Shown here one piece after another: positions 33,849-46,758 of a DNA stretch of 64,000 nucleotides. Numbering within the stretch: the stretch's first letter is position 1; every line of letters begins with the position of its first letter. Origin of the DNA: Onchocerca volvulus (taxonomy: Eukaryota; Nematoda; Chromadorea; Rhabditida; Onchocercidae); the NCBI GenBank assembly GCA_000499405.2, contig HG738150.1, forward strand, positions 1 through 64,000. Reading direction: 5' to 3'. The notes under the pieces were generated by a model, which was given only the letters and a program-made list of their open reading frames with translations, was not told the DNA's origin and did not search any database. Position numbers and translations under genes: made by a program.

Positions 33849-36800
33849 TTTTTGACGATTACCGCGGAATTAAGGAATGCGTCTGAGCAAATGTTAACAT
33901 GGTATGTACGAAGAAACTTCAGTAATATAAGTTGAAGCATCAGTTTTGCTAAATTTGCAGTTTTGACTTCCACGTTATTTGCATCAAAGCTAAACTTCAT
34001 TTTCGATTCAGTTAATTTACCGAAGCTGATGTAATAATCAATAGATTGCATATCGATGGTATTCCCTTGAAAGGCTCATAGCAAATTCCCCCTTATCAAT
34101 ACGGAATTCATACAAAGATAATTTACCTTAAACGAATTTGCAAGAAAACACACGCATTGTAGTTTTGTCATGGATTTCTCCGGAGAATAGATTAAATTTA
34201 AGAGAATTAACCGTATGTAACTATTCCTTAATTTAATTTTTCCTGAAATTGCATTATTGCATATAGTATAAGTAATATAAATAATATATAGTGGTATGTA
34301 TCGTATAATATAGCAATACATATTACCATAAATAATAGCGAAAACAAGGAAAGAAATTCCTTTCTCTTTTACTGCCTATTTTTCTTTTGGATTTCTTTCA
34401 TTAAAAATATTTCCATATCAATGTACAAGACAAAAAAATCAAACAACTTTCTGGAGATTTTTATCTTCCATTTTGGATTTCAATTGAAGAATTTTTAAAT
34501 ACAATTTTTTGCTTTGACACGGAGAATTCAAATTTAAGGAAAGAGAAAGAGAGTATGATATAAGGTCATCAACACATCAGACTTGCATTTTTCATCACTT
34601 TTTTCTGCAAAATGTTGCATAGACAAATAGCTTATTGTTGCAAGCACCGTTGTGCATAATGGTAATTGTTGCAAAACTTTGATCGGTGTGTCCCTTCCCT
34701 CTTACTGCTATTTTTACCCTTTCTTGACTCCATGACCCTGGCCAATACCTTAAACTTATCTTGTGCCATCGATCATCATCGTCATTATCATGTTTCCATT
34801 TATTAATATTATTATTATCATCGATGGCACTAAGTGAAATTACATCTATTGATATTTCGATAAATCATCACTATCATCTCATCGGCATAATCCTTCTTTC
34901 TCGATCATTTGTTGCTTACATCTCTGTAGCTATTGAAGAAAGGTCATCATATGTTTAACCTTTCCTTCTGTTCTCCGTTTTTTACCCTTCGCTCAATATG
35001 AGACAAATCAGCACGTCCGGATCATTATCCGTTATTTCATTTGCATACATCATTCTAATAGCATGCAATCAATGCTGGTTAGACTTTATGGCGCTTTTTA
35101 TTGAAATGATAGAATCAGAAAGCCCAAACCATAAGTATTTCCCATTGTTCTCATCGAAGTTTACTGAAGAAATGCTCATCTTTTTTATGCTCTTATTCCG
35201 TCTAATTATATCATGTCTTGTGATACTTTTGACTATTTCGGTCTAACTGTTGCATTATGATACATTCCAGTCTTACAAAAAAGAAAGTTAGATTACAGTA
35301 ACGTTCTCAGAAATGAAACAATTTCAACAGTAGTCATCTCAAATATCTCCCGATCACTATATTCATGCATAATGAAGAAGATAAAGATGCTATTATCGAT
35401 GAACCTTCCATCAGGTCATTCGTCCTAAAATATCTCGCTCTTTTATATCTTTCTCGATATCATTTTTGTCTTCCATACTATCCTGAAGGATCACATTCCG
35501 ATTGGAAAGAGGATTGTAAGAAATATGTTGTATCATACTTATAAGTAAGTTCACAACGAATCGAAAAATCATACCACTTTCTACAGCTGAGAACTTTTCA
35601 GTAAAACCGATATGGATGAAAGTAAGTTCGAGGATGACGATTACAATTAAGTAAGAAAAATGAGATGATAAAGGAAGGAAGAGAGAATGGATAGAGGTCG
35701 GATATGATCATTATCATCATTGATAAAATAAACAGCTTGCCATTCATCTGCCCATCTGAGGGAGAAAAAAAAGGGAAAAATGAGTGCTAATAGGTCATTA
35801 TTTGATGAGTCTTTCCGTTGCAGCCGCATATTTCCTTTTTTTCCAGAATCCCTCGAAGCTATCATAAAATTGAGCATTCCTTTTCACATTCTTCTCATCA
35901 GCAAGTAAATAATCAACGGCGGTAGCAGCGTCGATGGAAGCGGCGGCAATGGCACATCTGGCCAGGATCCATCCTTCGTCATATTTCTCTTGTCTTCCCG
36001 TCGATCTTCTCAATTCTTCTTACCATAGCCAATATATCGTAATGAAGAGAATTGGGATTTATGGAATGGCTCGAGTCCGTCATTTCTCTCATAAATTGCA
36101 CATCATAAAAGTTTTGTATCATTATTGTTGTTGGTGTTGTTATTGTTGAAACGATCATCCATCATCAAATCTATATTATCATTACTCCCTACGGTTCAAA
36201 GCTCCTTTTTGATGCTATTTATCCTCCAAACACATCGTTATTTTCCCTTCACAGAGTGTGTAAGCTTCAATTCTCATCATTTTTATCTTTTCGTTGGAAA
36301 AATAGAAATTTTGTAATAGAAATAGTCAAGAAAGAAATTTATAGCTATCTTGTTCTCTATTTATTGACAATAAGAAGAAATCTCGTCTTTCTACAAGATA
36401 TTTTCAAATCTTGATTCATGCGTGATAATTATTCAGGATAAGTTATTACTTACTTTTACTAAAGCGTTTGATCTCTTATGCTGATTGGACAATTAAATTG
36501 ATGTTTCATTATCTTTTTCTCCAGACTTAAAATCCTTAAATTCGAGTACTAAATACCACAAATTTCTTGATAAAGAAAACTGAAAAGAATGAATAAATGC
36601 CGAATCCACTGACTTCAAATCATCAAAGTTTGAAAAAGATCATGCAGTATTCGAAATAAAGTTGAAAAAATTAGAGACCATTGATTATAAACTTCCTTTT
36701 CTTTTTCCCTCAGCGAATTTGTAGATATTTAGTGGAAATAGGTACAGAGATTTTCACATTCAAAACATTTTTTAATATTGTTCAATATATAATTTATTAT

Positions 36801-39800
36801 AGTAATCAGCAAATAACTTCTAAAAATAACCACTGAACTTATTCTTTATTTTTCGAAAAATTATTAAGCTTTTCAAATGCTGACATAATCAGTTAGGGAT
36901 TTTTAGAAATAATATTAAACAGTATTTGGGGTAAATTTTTGAAGAAAAACTGAAAAAAGGACATGGAAGAAAGAGTGCTTCTTCATCCATTTCCAATTAT
37001 TCATTTTAATTCGATCAATTAATAACAACAACAACAATGCATAAGAAATCGAAATTATGACAGACAGGATGAGCTGAATTTCAATTTCCGCTATTTGTGA
37101 TGGAACACGTGTGCTTCCAAGGCCCATTACTTCTTCTTATAGTTAATGACTAATTATGCTTCGGCCCACGAAGAACATCATTTTTGTCATCTTTAAATGA
37201 TTGTTTGCCACTGAAATATGCAAATATAATGTTTGCACCTGCAGATGAAATCAATGGGATGTATCGCAATTCCTACGGTTGAATAGCAGTTGATTCTGTT
37301 CATATTTGTTGTACTGTTTCATTGCCTATTACAGTATCAGAAACGTTCGAAAGTGCCGGATTTTCCTGTTTTTCTTGTATACCGTAACAGCTAAACAGAC
37401 AATGAATGGGAAGAATTACTATCTCTTCTTTCACTTCCTGAAGTAGCTTGCTTTAAATTATGAATAAAATATACGTGAATTAAATTTGAAATTTCTTTAG
37501 TCGATAAATTACATGTTTGCTTCAGATAAATCTCTTCCTTATGAACTATTTTAATGAATTAGTTCAGAGAATGTTGATGGTTCCAGAAAGTGGAAGAGGC
37601 GTATAGTTCTATATTAGATTGTTAAGCTTCTAAAGTCGTTTGCTGTAACATTAAATATCGAAGATTTTCAAAGAAGTCAGATTCGATGATGTTGAAGGAT
37701 GGATCTCATAGTTCCAAGAAAATGATTAGAAAAGATTGCACGATTTTATTGAAGAAAGTGAATTGCTGAAAGTCTTAATGATGGATGAAGTGAATGGAAT
37801 AATATAACAACTGAATTCAGATGCTTAGACAACTGAATAGTTTGATATTCCGTTTATTATCAAAATGAATCGCATATTTTGTATTCAAATTTCTCTTTGC
37901 TGGAAAATTTGAAGATTAATTAAACGTACTGCTAATACCATTTATAATAATTTCGAAAAGTCCTAGAATCGAAGTTACCAGTTACTTCATGACACCTGTT
38001 GTTCCATGTTTACTGAGCATTATGAAGGTTGATTAAACTTACTCTCATCTAGGTATCGAGCTTATTTTTTGTTCCATGATACGAGTTTTTTGGAACAATT
38101 ATATTTCAAGCAAATTTTTTTTTTTTGGAATAGTTTAAACAAGTGAAATTCGTTGGTAGTTGAATCTGCAGATAACAATTTGTGGAATTGCTTTTGTTGA
38201 ATGAGAAAATGTTAAAGTGAATCAACTTCACTGAGGTGAGGCGTAATCCTGTGCCATGTTGTACTGTTGTTGATTGATTGGTGTGATCAGTTGGGGTGCT
38301 AGAAAGAAAATTAAATTTCCGATAGTTTTATTAGTCATATCGTCCTACTTACTATGCACTCCTTAAATTTGATACACTGTTTTCTACTTCTTCAACTGGT
38401 AAAAATTGCTCTTCTTTCTTACTGTCTTCGGAGAAAAAGCAAAAGCCGTTCATCGTTTCTCAAACTGTGAGATTTCTTTTTTTTGAAATTCCAGTGGAAG
38501 TAACAGCTTCCATAGCAAATATCTAGATCAGTAAAATTCTATCTTTCGTAACACATTACTGTAAAAGCAAATATAAATTTTTTTTTTAGATGGTTTATTA
38601 AATTGTTCGCACTTGTGAAATTTATCCTTAATAGAGCATTGATAGATTAATCTGTTGCAAATGTGATGTGTTTCATGCGTTTTGAAAATTTTAAGCGACA
38701 AGATGACATATTGATTGGCCGAAAAATAGCAATTCAGACTACATTAGTCTACTCAAAGATTATTTGAAACAGAACCATATCATTATATTACTAAAGGCTC
38801 CGAAAAGTCATGATTTGTTATATAGAATCAAAATGATGAGTCTGTTAATAAATATCGAAGTGAACATTCGACTATAATTCATAAATTATCACAGTTTATG
38901 CTATTAATACAATTTGGTCATTCAGTTCTTCTAACTGTGTGATTCATTAGCTTCTTCCATTCGATTTAATTAGAGCCCGGATTTTTACGGAAAAACATAA
39001 TTCTTCCGGAAAATACTTCGAAAATGACGTCGCACCATCGAGAAATGAGATGAACTTTGAAGAGAATCGGATAAGCATCATTAGGTCATCTCGGCTTCTC
39101 GATTTCAATCCATTATTGCCTTCCTGTCAGATTCCTTTTTTTACCAACTATTCGTAGCGTGATGCTTCACCTTTTCTTGATTTCCTTTTTTGCTTTTTGT
39201 TTGAAAAGCAAAAAATTCCATTCCCTAATAAACAATGACATTTACCATTCTTTTCATTGATGGTATTATAATTTGGCATTCCTTACCTGGTCTAAACAAA
39301 ATCAAACAAAAGAGCTGTAAATTAATTGCTTTTCACTTCGCATCAAAGTATGAAAAGTATTTTCCTTTTTTAATTTTAGTTTTTGTTCCTAAAACAGATA
39401 CGTTTTGATGAGTTGATTAAAAGAGTCAGAAATACTAATAAGATTATAATTCTAATTTTTATCCTTCTTTTCTTCAAACTCACTTATACTAACTCAGTAA
39501 TTAATGAGAATAGAATTGAGATCTTTTATTTCAATTACGGCAAAAACCATTTCAGATTGTTAGAAGTTTTATGATATTTGTCTGCCATACTTCAACATTT
39601 TTCTATTCTATCTTTTTATCATAGCAAAATACTCAGATCTTATCAGTTGATTAATTAATTATTGATTCATCGATAAAAAAAATATCGTTTGACTACTATA
39701 TTGGTTTTATATTACAGATTCCACGAATGTTTTGAGCGAATAGTGTTCGGGCTTCAGAATGGATATGAAAAAAATAAAGATTGAAATCTTTCACTTTTTC

Positions 39801-40994
39801 TCTAATTTCAAACAGAAATTTTGGACATACTTTTCCTTCCATGCTTTCATCAACCTGAGATTGAACAAGTTAGTGAAGAAAGGAGAAAGAGTTTATGAAT
39901 GAATCCATCCTGGAGAAGGGAAAAGCAACATTAATAACATGAACAAAACACGATTCACAGGTGATGATGAGGATGTTTCCATGAAAATTCCCATCCACAG
40001 GGGTTCCATTCACTCCTTTTCTCTTCGCTACAAATTCATTCGAAAAGGCATTTTCCAACTTTTCCAATAATGTATCGTTTCAAATTAATCAAATGCTTCC
40101 TTTTCTCTTCTTGAACGAGTGTTTTTAGAAATAACTCATTTATTGCGCTCATAGGCCGCCATATTTGCTGGAATGATAATTATAAATATGCAGTATTAAA
40201 AACAAATTAAATGGAAATAATCGAATGGACAGTGAAGAGTTAGAGAAAGATAGATGATTAATTGGAGTTGTGATGTTATCACTGAATGTAACGGACAGTG
40301 AAAACAATACATTCCATAGGTCATGCTTGTTTCAAAAACTTACTTTTAATGGCAAACAACAAATGCAAGAAGTCATTTTCTTATCTGTAGAAAAGTTTGT
40401 CAGTATCTGTAAAAACTGTTCTGATATAACGATGAATAATTCTCGCAGCTTTATAATGGTTGCTGCGAAAAAATTTCATTTGATGTGAGTATGCTTGTCG
40501 ATGATCTTCAACTAGGACTAATTTCATTTCCATCTGAAAGTTTTTGCCAGAACCTTCATTTTTGTGGTGTCATATCGATAAGAGAATAACAACAGCATTC
40601 CGTTCCCTCTTTGCGGTATTTCCAGGTTTACCTTTGTGTCTCCTCTCCTAGAGAGGTCTCTCCGTTCGACAATCGATAATAATTGCTCGGTTATCATCTT
40701 TGTTGCACCAATTTGTTTCAATGATTGCTTGAATTGCTATTCAAATTTCATAATCAAAAAGATTCGTCGAGAAAAAAGTGAAAATACCACTTCTAATGGT
40801 AATGATAGTAATGCTCAACAGAGCAAAGCACTCCTTGAATACTCATTACACGCTCGGTTGCCTATTATACCACTACAACAAATCACTAAAATACAACACC
40901 GCACTTTTTTTCAGGATAAACTTTCTCTTACCGGTCACCCCCAACTGGACAAACAGTTGATGCCGTCTTTTTTTTTCGAATGTCAACTTTTTCA
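33849..40994. other. Gene desert, left part
   Basis: No gene model could be assembled on either strand. A G+C-richer patch around 35.80-36.06 kb is open on both strands (minus 35798-36013, plus 35934-36149), but I found no flanking exons that join. A minus frame at 36915-37127 has a membrane-like segment after ATGGGCCTTGG and could be a receptor first exon, unsupported. The long plus frame 40636-41094 runs into the retrocopy's T tract and is probably chance. Confidence 0.4.
34763..34830. repeat. Inverted repeat with 11-bp perfect arms
   Basis: GTGCCATCGAT (34763-34773) pairs perfectly with ATCGATGGCAC (34820-34830) across a 46-base loop of ATC/ATT repeats. The stem is short for a microRNA precursor. 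It may mark the ends of a small deleted element. Confidence 0.6.
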
Positions 40995-41317
40995 TTTTTT
41001 TTTTTTTTTTTTTTTTTGTGATAGGAAAAAATTGAAGCGACATTTTATTGCTCAAAGTTATGTCCACCGGAAACTGCTTTTCTGTTATGCTTGAATTATT
41101 ATTGTCCAAATATGAATATCAATTGGTTTTCTTGAGTTCTCATATATCATATTTCAATGAACATTGTCAGTCAATATCATTTATTCATATTTTCCCTTTT
41201 CTTTCTGATCGTTTTTGGCAAAATAATAGGTTGAATTCTGTTCTTTAGTTCTCACAGTTTCTCCAAATTTGTCATTTACTCACTTGGAAACACATTTCAA
41301 ACTTGGGTAATTAAACC
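40995..41317 (-). mobile_element. Processed retrocopy of an SL1 trans-spliced, polyadenylated RNA
   Basis: Read on the minus strand, 41317-41297 is identical to the first 21 bases of the 22-base nematode SL1 leader (starting GGTTTAATTACCC). The last base is A instead of G and no splice donor follows directly. After about 250 bases there is AATAAA (41049-41044) and then, 26 bases later, a run of 23 A (41017-40995). Leader, body, poly(A) signal and poly(A) tail in this order are what a reverse-transcribed mature mRNA leaves behind. The body has stops in all frames and no recognisable protein, so the source was a non-coding RNA, mostly UTR, or the copy is old. No clear target-site duplication is visible. 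Confidence 0.75.
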
Positions 41318-44300
41318 TTTATTATGATTAATTGGTTAATCAACGGACGCGGCAACTATAGCAACAATTACAATACAATTTCGACAATATCAAAGGACAA
41401 CTTCCATGAAGAAATTATAATACAAAAAAAGCAGAGATAGGGTTATACAAAGACGAAAACTGATATACCACAAGCTGGACCATCCGACCGAGTTCATGGC
41501 AGCTTACTCGTTGAAATGATTTTTATGCTCAGGACCCTTATCTTCTTCGTGGTTAGAGGATCTTTGGTAACATTTTGGAGAGACAAGAAAGATCCTTTGT
41601 TGTCTCAGGAGCATGCACCTTTGAGTGCATAAGATTGTGCTTGTGGTTAGCATGATGGAAGAAAGCTTTTTTAGAGCTCATTGACTTGATAGACAAAAAA
41701 TGATTTCAAAAAATATGCAATGTCAAATTTAAAACAAAGGAATCACTGATTTTCTTCTTTTATCCTCGCGACTTCAACGACACATGTCATCAAAAGTTTA
41801 TTTGTTGGTATATAGATGGATGGATAAGTCATGCAAGTCTGCTGCATTAATTCATAATTTGTTGTTTCATCGCTTCAACTCTTTATCATAAATTCATTTT
41901 ATAGCTTCCAGTAAAATCATTGTCATCATTTTTTCATATATTATAGCATGTTTAGGAAAGCAACTGTTGAGATTATGTGAAGAGATTAAAAATGACCGAT
42001 AATAGCAGTCGGCTAATTATCATTTGTCGGTATAATTGATTACATGTCTTCCAGCGGTCAACAGATTCAAATTAGATATCTGTTTTTTACGTTGTAAAGG
42101 TGTAACTTTACACCTCAAATGCTTTTCTAACTCTTTCTTTTCTTTCTTCCTTTCACCGCCAATTTAATTGCGCCATAATCGTATTTCCTTTTGATAGCAT
42201 TAATTTCATTGAGCCGATAATGACAATGCCAATTTTGTCACATATGCTATTATCTTATTGCATGAAATCAAATAATCATCAAAATAATTTACTGTAAATA
42301 AAATTGGTAGTACTTAGGTCGAAATATATTTTAAACCTATCTGAGTTCATACTAGATCGAAGATCCAATATTCCATTATAGTATAATAGCCTTCCTATTT
42401 ATCAAACTTTTTGAATGAAATTATCACAAGCTTATGTAAAACTGTCTTGTGAATTTTATGCTGTTGAGCAATTCGAAATAGGCACAATATCGGAGTGCGT
42501 GTGGGTTTTTATTCCGGTCATCAATTTGATACGGTACTTGTCACCTTGGAAGTACAACAAGGACATCGCAAAACGCGTGCCATCATCTTTTTTGTTGAAA
42601 TTGGGATTTTTCTGCTTGCATTACCATTAAATACGACAAATTCGTTTCCGTGCGTTAATTGAATGTATATTTTTTTTATCACAATACACTAGTTTTGTAC
42701 CAATAAAAAGTAATTACTGCATCAGTAACAATAATGATATCATTTTTAACAACAGTTGTTATCTTGTCAGAATAAGAATTATGAATGACAATCGCTACAG
42801 CAATTACAATGAAAGTACAAACAAAAATAATAATAATATTTGTTACTCTTAAAATAAGATTTATTATTATAATGCTCAAAAAGTAATATTTTATTTTACT
42901 TTTTTACCTTATTTTTCTTTAATAGAATGTTTCATTGTCTTCGGTCATAAATATTTTGTCTGCCATAATCTAAGCATATGTATTCAACAATAATTTACTA
43001 GTATTTAATAAATGCGGAAATGAATCATTATCCATTTTCCAAAATTTTAGTTCTAACTGAATGTTAGTATTTCAATTGTTCAATTTAAATCTTGTTTCAA
43101 GTGAAAATTAAGCTCAGCATGTAATTGATTAAGAAAGATTTTTACTGATATTAATTTCCTTATCATCTTTGATCAGTACTATTGATGCATTTTAATCAAT
43201 GTTTCGAGTTCGCTTTCCATAAGTTATTGGTCTTATGTAATCAAAATGATGGCTTTCATGTTAAAACTACCTACAGCATCGATATGAAGCCAATAATACT
43301 TAAAATATATTTACTATTTTGGAGAAGATAAGAAAAAGGAAAGAAGACGAAAAAAAAAGTTCTGTTTTAACTCGATAATTGATATTAAATAACGAAGCAT
43401 TGGGCTGTATCAGAAGGACCCCGAAAATGCTGTTTTTGTGGAGCGATAAAAATGAATGACATAATACAGGAGAACGGCACAAAGAAGAAACTAATATTTG
43501 TTAACGAGCATCGTGTCAGAATTGTTTCAGATGGAAAATCGCTCCCTCCTAAAAATGTGCCGAAATGTGGCTTAGGCTTAATGAATGAATAAAGCTGAAA
43601 GGAGAGATAAGCGTTGCAAAATGATGATGACAATGCTGAATAGATAGATGGATGGCAATGCCAAAAAAGAAAAAACAATTAATGGTATAATAAAATATAT
43701 CAAAAAGTATCCCATCTTTTCCATTTTCCGTCTTCTTGTCATTTCCTAATTGCTTTGGTTGAAACAGATTCGATCCATCTATGACATATGTATCATCAAC
43801 ATTCTCACAGTAGGATGGAAACTGTTGATTGAATTAGTACAAGAAGCACAGCATGATCTTCAGAAGGCTCCCACTGAATATGAACTTTTCAATCCATCCA
43901 TCCATTCTTATTTATCAGTGTAATAATAGAGATTTAATTTATCCTCTTCTATTTTCGTCTCCTCTTCTTACCCATTCAAAAATATCGTTTTTCTCAGCGG
44001 CATTCATGATGAATTGAAATTTTTCGTCTATTCATCTTAAATAACTCAAAAAAATATATTACTTTTTACGCCACGTCCCTTTTATACTTCGATCTCCTCA
44101 TTTCTTCAAAATCAATGATTTCAATTTCCTTGTTTTATATGGTAATATCAAAGAGTGAGTGACACCTTTTGATTGAAATTTAGTAATTAAATCTATGTTC
44201 TTACTTTCCTTTTGAGTGATTAGTTTTAACTTCATAATTGTCGGATTTCGAAATATATTAAGCAGATAAAGAAATGATATACAGCAGTAGTAAGGGATTT

Positions 44301-46706
44301 GTGTAGAAAAGCACTTGACAGTTCAACAACCTTTTTGAGACAATTTCCGACGTGAAAAAATTATGAAGAAAAGTGTGGAGATAAAGAATAGAAAAATAAG
44401 AAGGCCCTCTTAAGAAAATCGTAATGTTCCGCGATAACTGAGTAGATTTGCATACCGTACTTTTGATGCAATTGTTATTTTTAGTCTGTGGAAATAATAA
44501 TCCCTCTTCCGTCTTAGCTAATCTCATTTTTTCTCGATTTTATATGAGAATCACGAAATATGGATGTATGGCCAGGGAGATTATCCGCAAGTATCATCAG
44601 ACCGAAGGATCGTGTGTTTTTTTTCTTCATTTTATTTCAATTGTTCACAAATGAATGGATGTGAGGGTGCGGTAGGCTTTTCCATCATTATAACTATTAT
44701 TACTATTATTATTATTCCAAATAGTTGAATAGGATTAGTGGCATTACCCTCATTTATTCTTCCTTCGACCCATGAACCTCGACCCCGACCGCCTGTTCAG
44801 TCAAGAATCTATTGTATTTACATTTGCTGCCTGGTTCTATATTCCTAATTCACACATGTATCAATTTTTGCATAACAATAATCAATCAATCAATCAAGTT
44901 TTGGCAAATGGAAAGAAAATATTCTGTATAATACATTCACAATATTGTATTACAAGTGATAGGGACGATAATTTCAGACTTCTTTTTAGTTATTTCTTTT
45001 GTAACATTCTTTCAAGGAATATAGCTAGTTAAAACTATCATATTCCAAATTAGATTAATCAAAATACGCTAGTATAAATTAATCACCATAATTAATGCAA
45101 ATCGCTTTTTAGCTCCAATTTTTTTGAAACATAATGTGTGGAAAACATAAATTTTTCCTTCATATTAGCCTGATTAAATGATATTGGCCTAAAGATCACT
45201 TGTCATTTAAAAAGATGATTAATTTTACTCAACTGTAATGGGTAACTATGTTATTTTTCTTCGTCTCACTCAAACTTACGAAATATTAATTTGGAAAGCA
45301 TTAAATTGGAAAAACAGAATAGCTCATTATCCAGCAGCGATGACTGAAGTTTATTCAAGTACCCTCAAGAGAGTACTCATAGATTACATTTATGAACTTA
45401 TTCATACACATTCATTTTTCCTTTCCATCATGAAGAGTTTATTGGCAGCAATTAGATGGATGGATGGATGATTGATTGGAAGATTTCGTTGATTACTCTA
45501 TTGTTGATAACAGTTAACAACTTTAAGCATTTTTCATTCCTTAAATTGTCACCCTCCCATTCTGATCTTCTTCCTTCGTCTTGCTTCATTATTGTCAACA
45601 ATAAATAGGCTTCATCAAATACAATTAATTGGCTTATTTAAAAAGCCTTACATTCTTCCTTTTCTTCTTTCTCCTTCCATTTCCTCATGCTCCCTAAAAT
45701 CCGTTTATTGAAATCACGACTTCCGGCAAAACAGCATATTAGATAACATTTGATTGCAATAGTAACTGCTGGTTGTAGCTAAACTTTCTTCCAGTTATTT
45801 ATCAGGCTTTTTTCCTCAAAACTAGGCTAATTTTCAAGAAGAGAATGATTCGAAATAGTATTGTAACAAATAGTCTGCTTATTTTGATTTTGCATCACGT
45901 CTCACAGCAATAAACTTCTAAGCATCGACGGAAAAGGTCATTAATTCTACTTTTGACGAATCAACTTTGATAGATAAAATATGGTCGTACCTTTTCAGCA
46001 TTTTAAATTTTTCCAGTAGATCCACGAGTAGTTATTGTTATTATTAGCACATAGTACTATTTTTCAATTATTGTTATTAATAGTTCTTTTTCATTTTGTT
46101 TATAACTGATTCCGATATTGTAATTTTATTTCTTTGATATAACGAATAGCATTTGATTGTAGAAAATGGAATTTAATTGTGGAAATTTGAATTCATTTCG
46201 ATTAGTTCATGATGAATGATATTAGTTCAAAAATAATTTTTAATGAGCAGAGAATCATTTGCAATCAATTTCTTATTAGTTATAGTATTATTGCTTAAAT
46301 ATTTTCCATCTCTAAGAAGTTTCTCAATTTTTCTTATCCTATGAAATTTGCTTATGAAAAATTCTCATTTTAGAAAATGAATTTCTGATGACTTCCTTTA
46401 CCTACAATAGTATTTTAAACTATCTAAATATATTTTGGGCTAAAAAGTGAGCTAAAAAGTTGTGGGAATGACTGGACAACAAAGTAGCGAGTGATTTTGA
46501 TCTTGACTAATGATTTAAGATTTTTGAATGGCTAGTGATTCAAAATTTTTTAAATTTTAAGACACAGTTCATAGTCATTTTAATTTGAACTATTCGCGAA
46601 ATGACTAAATTAAATTATCCTACTGAAGAGAAAGTTACATTTTAGGATATGAGAGTGTTGGATTCCATGGTGAATGAACGGAAAATTACGGATATAGCTA
46701 GTTGAT
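41318..46706. other. Gene desert, middle part
   Basis: The segment 41330-41690 is less A/T-rich than its surroundings and contains a 39-codon minus frame. It might be an old repeat lying directly upstream of the retrocopy. Frames at 42415-42630, 43385-43678, 44258-44654 and 44772-45032 show no domains and no neighbouring exons. I see no gene I can support. Confidence 0.4.

Positions 46707-46757
<51 letters not shown>
46707..46757 (+). repeat. Uninterrupted 51-base poly(G) tract
   Basis: Fifty-one consecutive G residues sit within DNA that is otherwise strongly A/T-rich. On the other strand this is poly(C). Such tracts form very stable G-quadruplexes, and in C. elegans they need the DOG-1/FANCJ helicase to avoid deletion during replication. 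The exact length in the assembly may be unreliable. Confidence 0.95.

Positions 46758-46758
<1 letters not shown>

Noticed and set aside
34763..34830. Hairpin considered as a microRNA precursor
   Set aside because: Arms are only 11 bp with a 46-base low-complexity loop; no known microRNA seed recognised.
36915..37127. Minus frame with a membrane-like segment, possible receptor exon
   Set aside because: No further membrane-segment exons join to it in either direction.
40636..41094. 152-codon plus-strand frame
   Set aside because: Its second part crosses the retrocopy's T23 tract and antisense body, so length is inflated; no domain seen in the first part.
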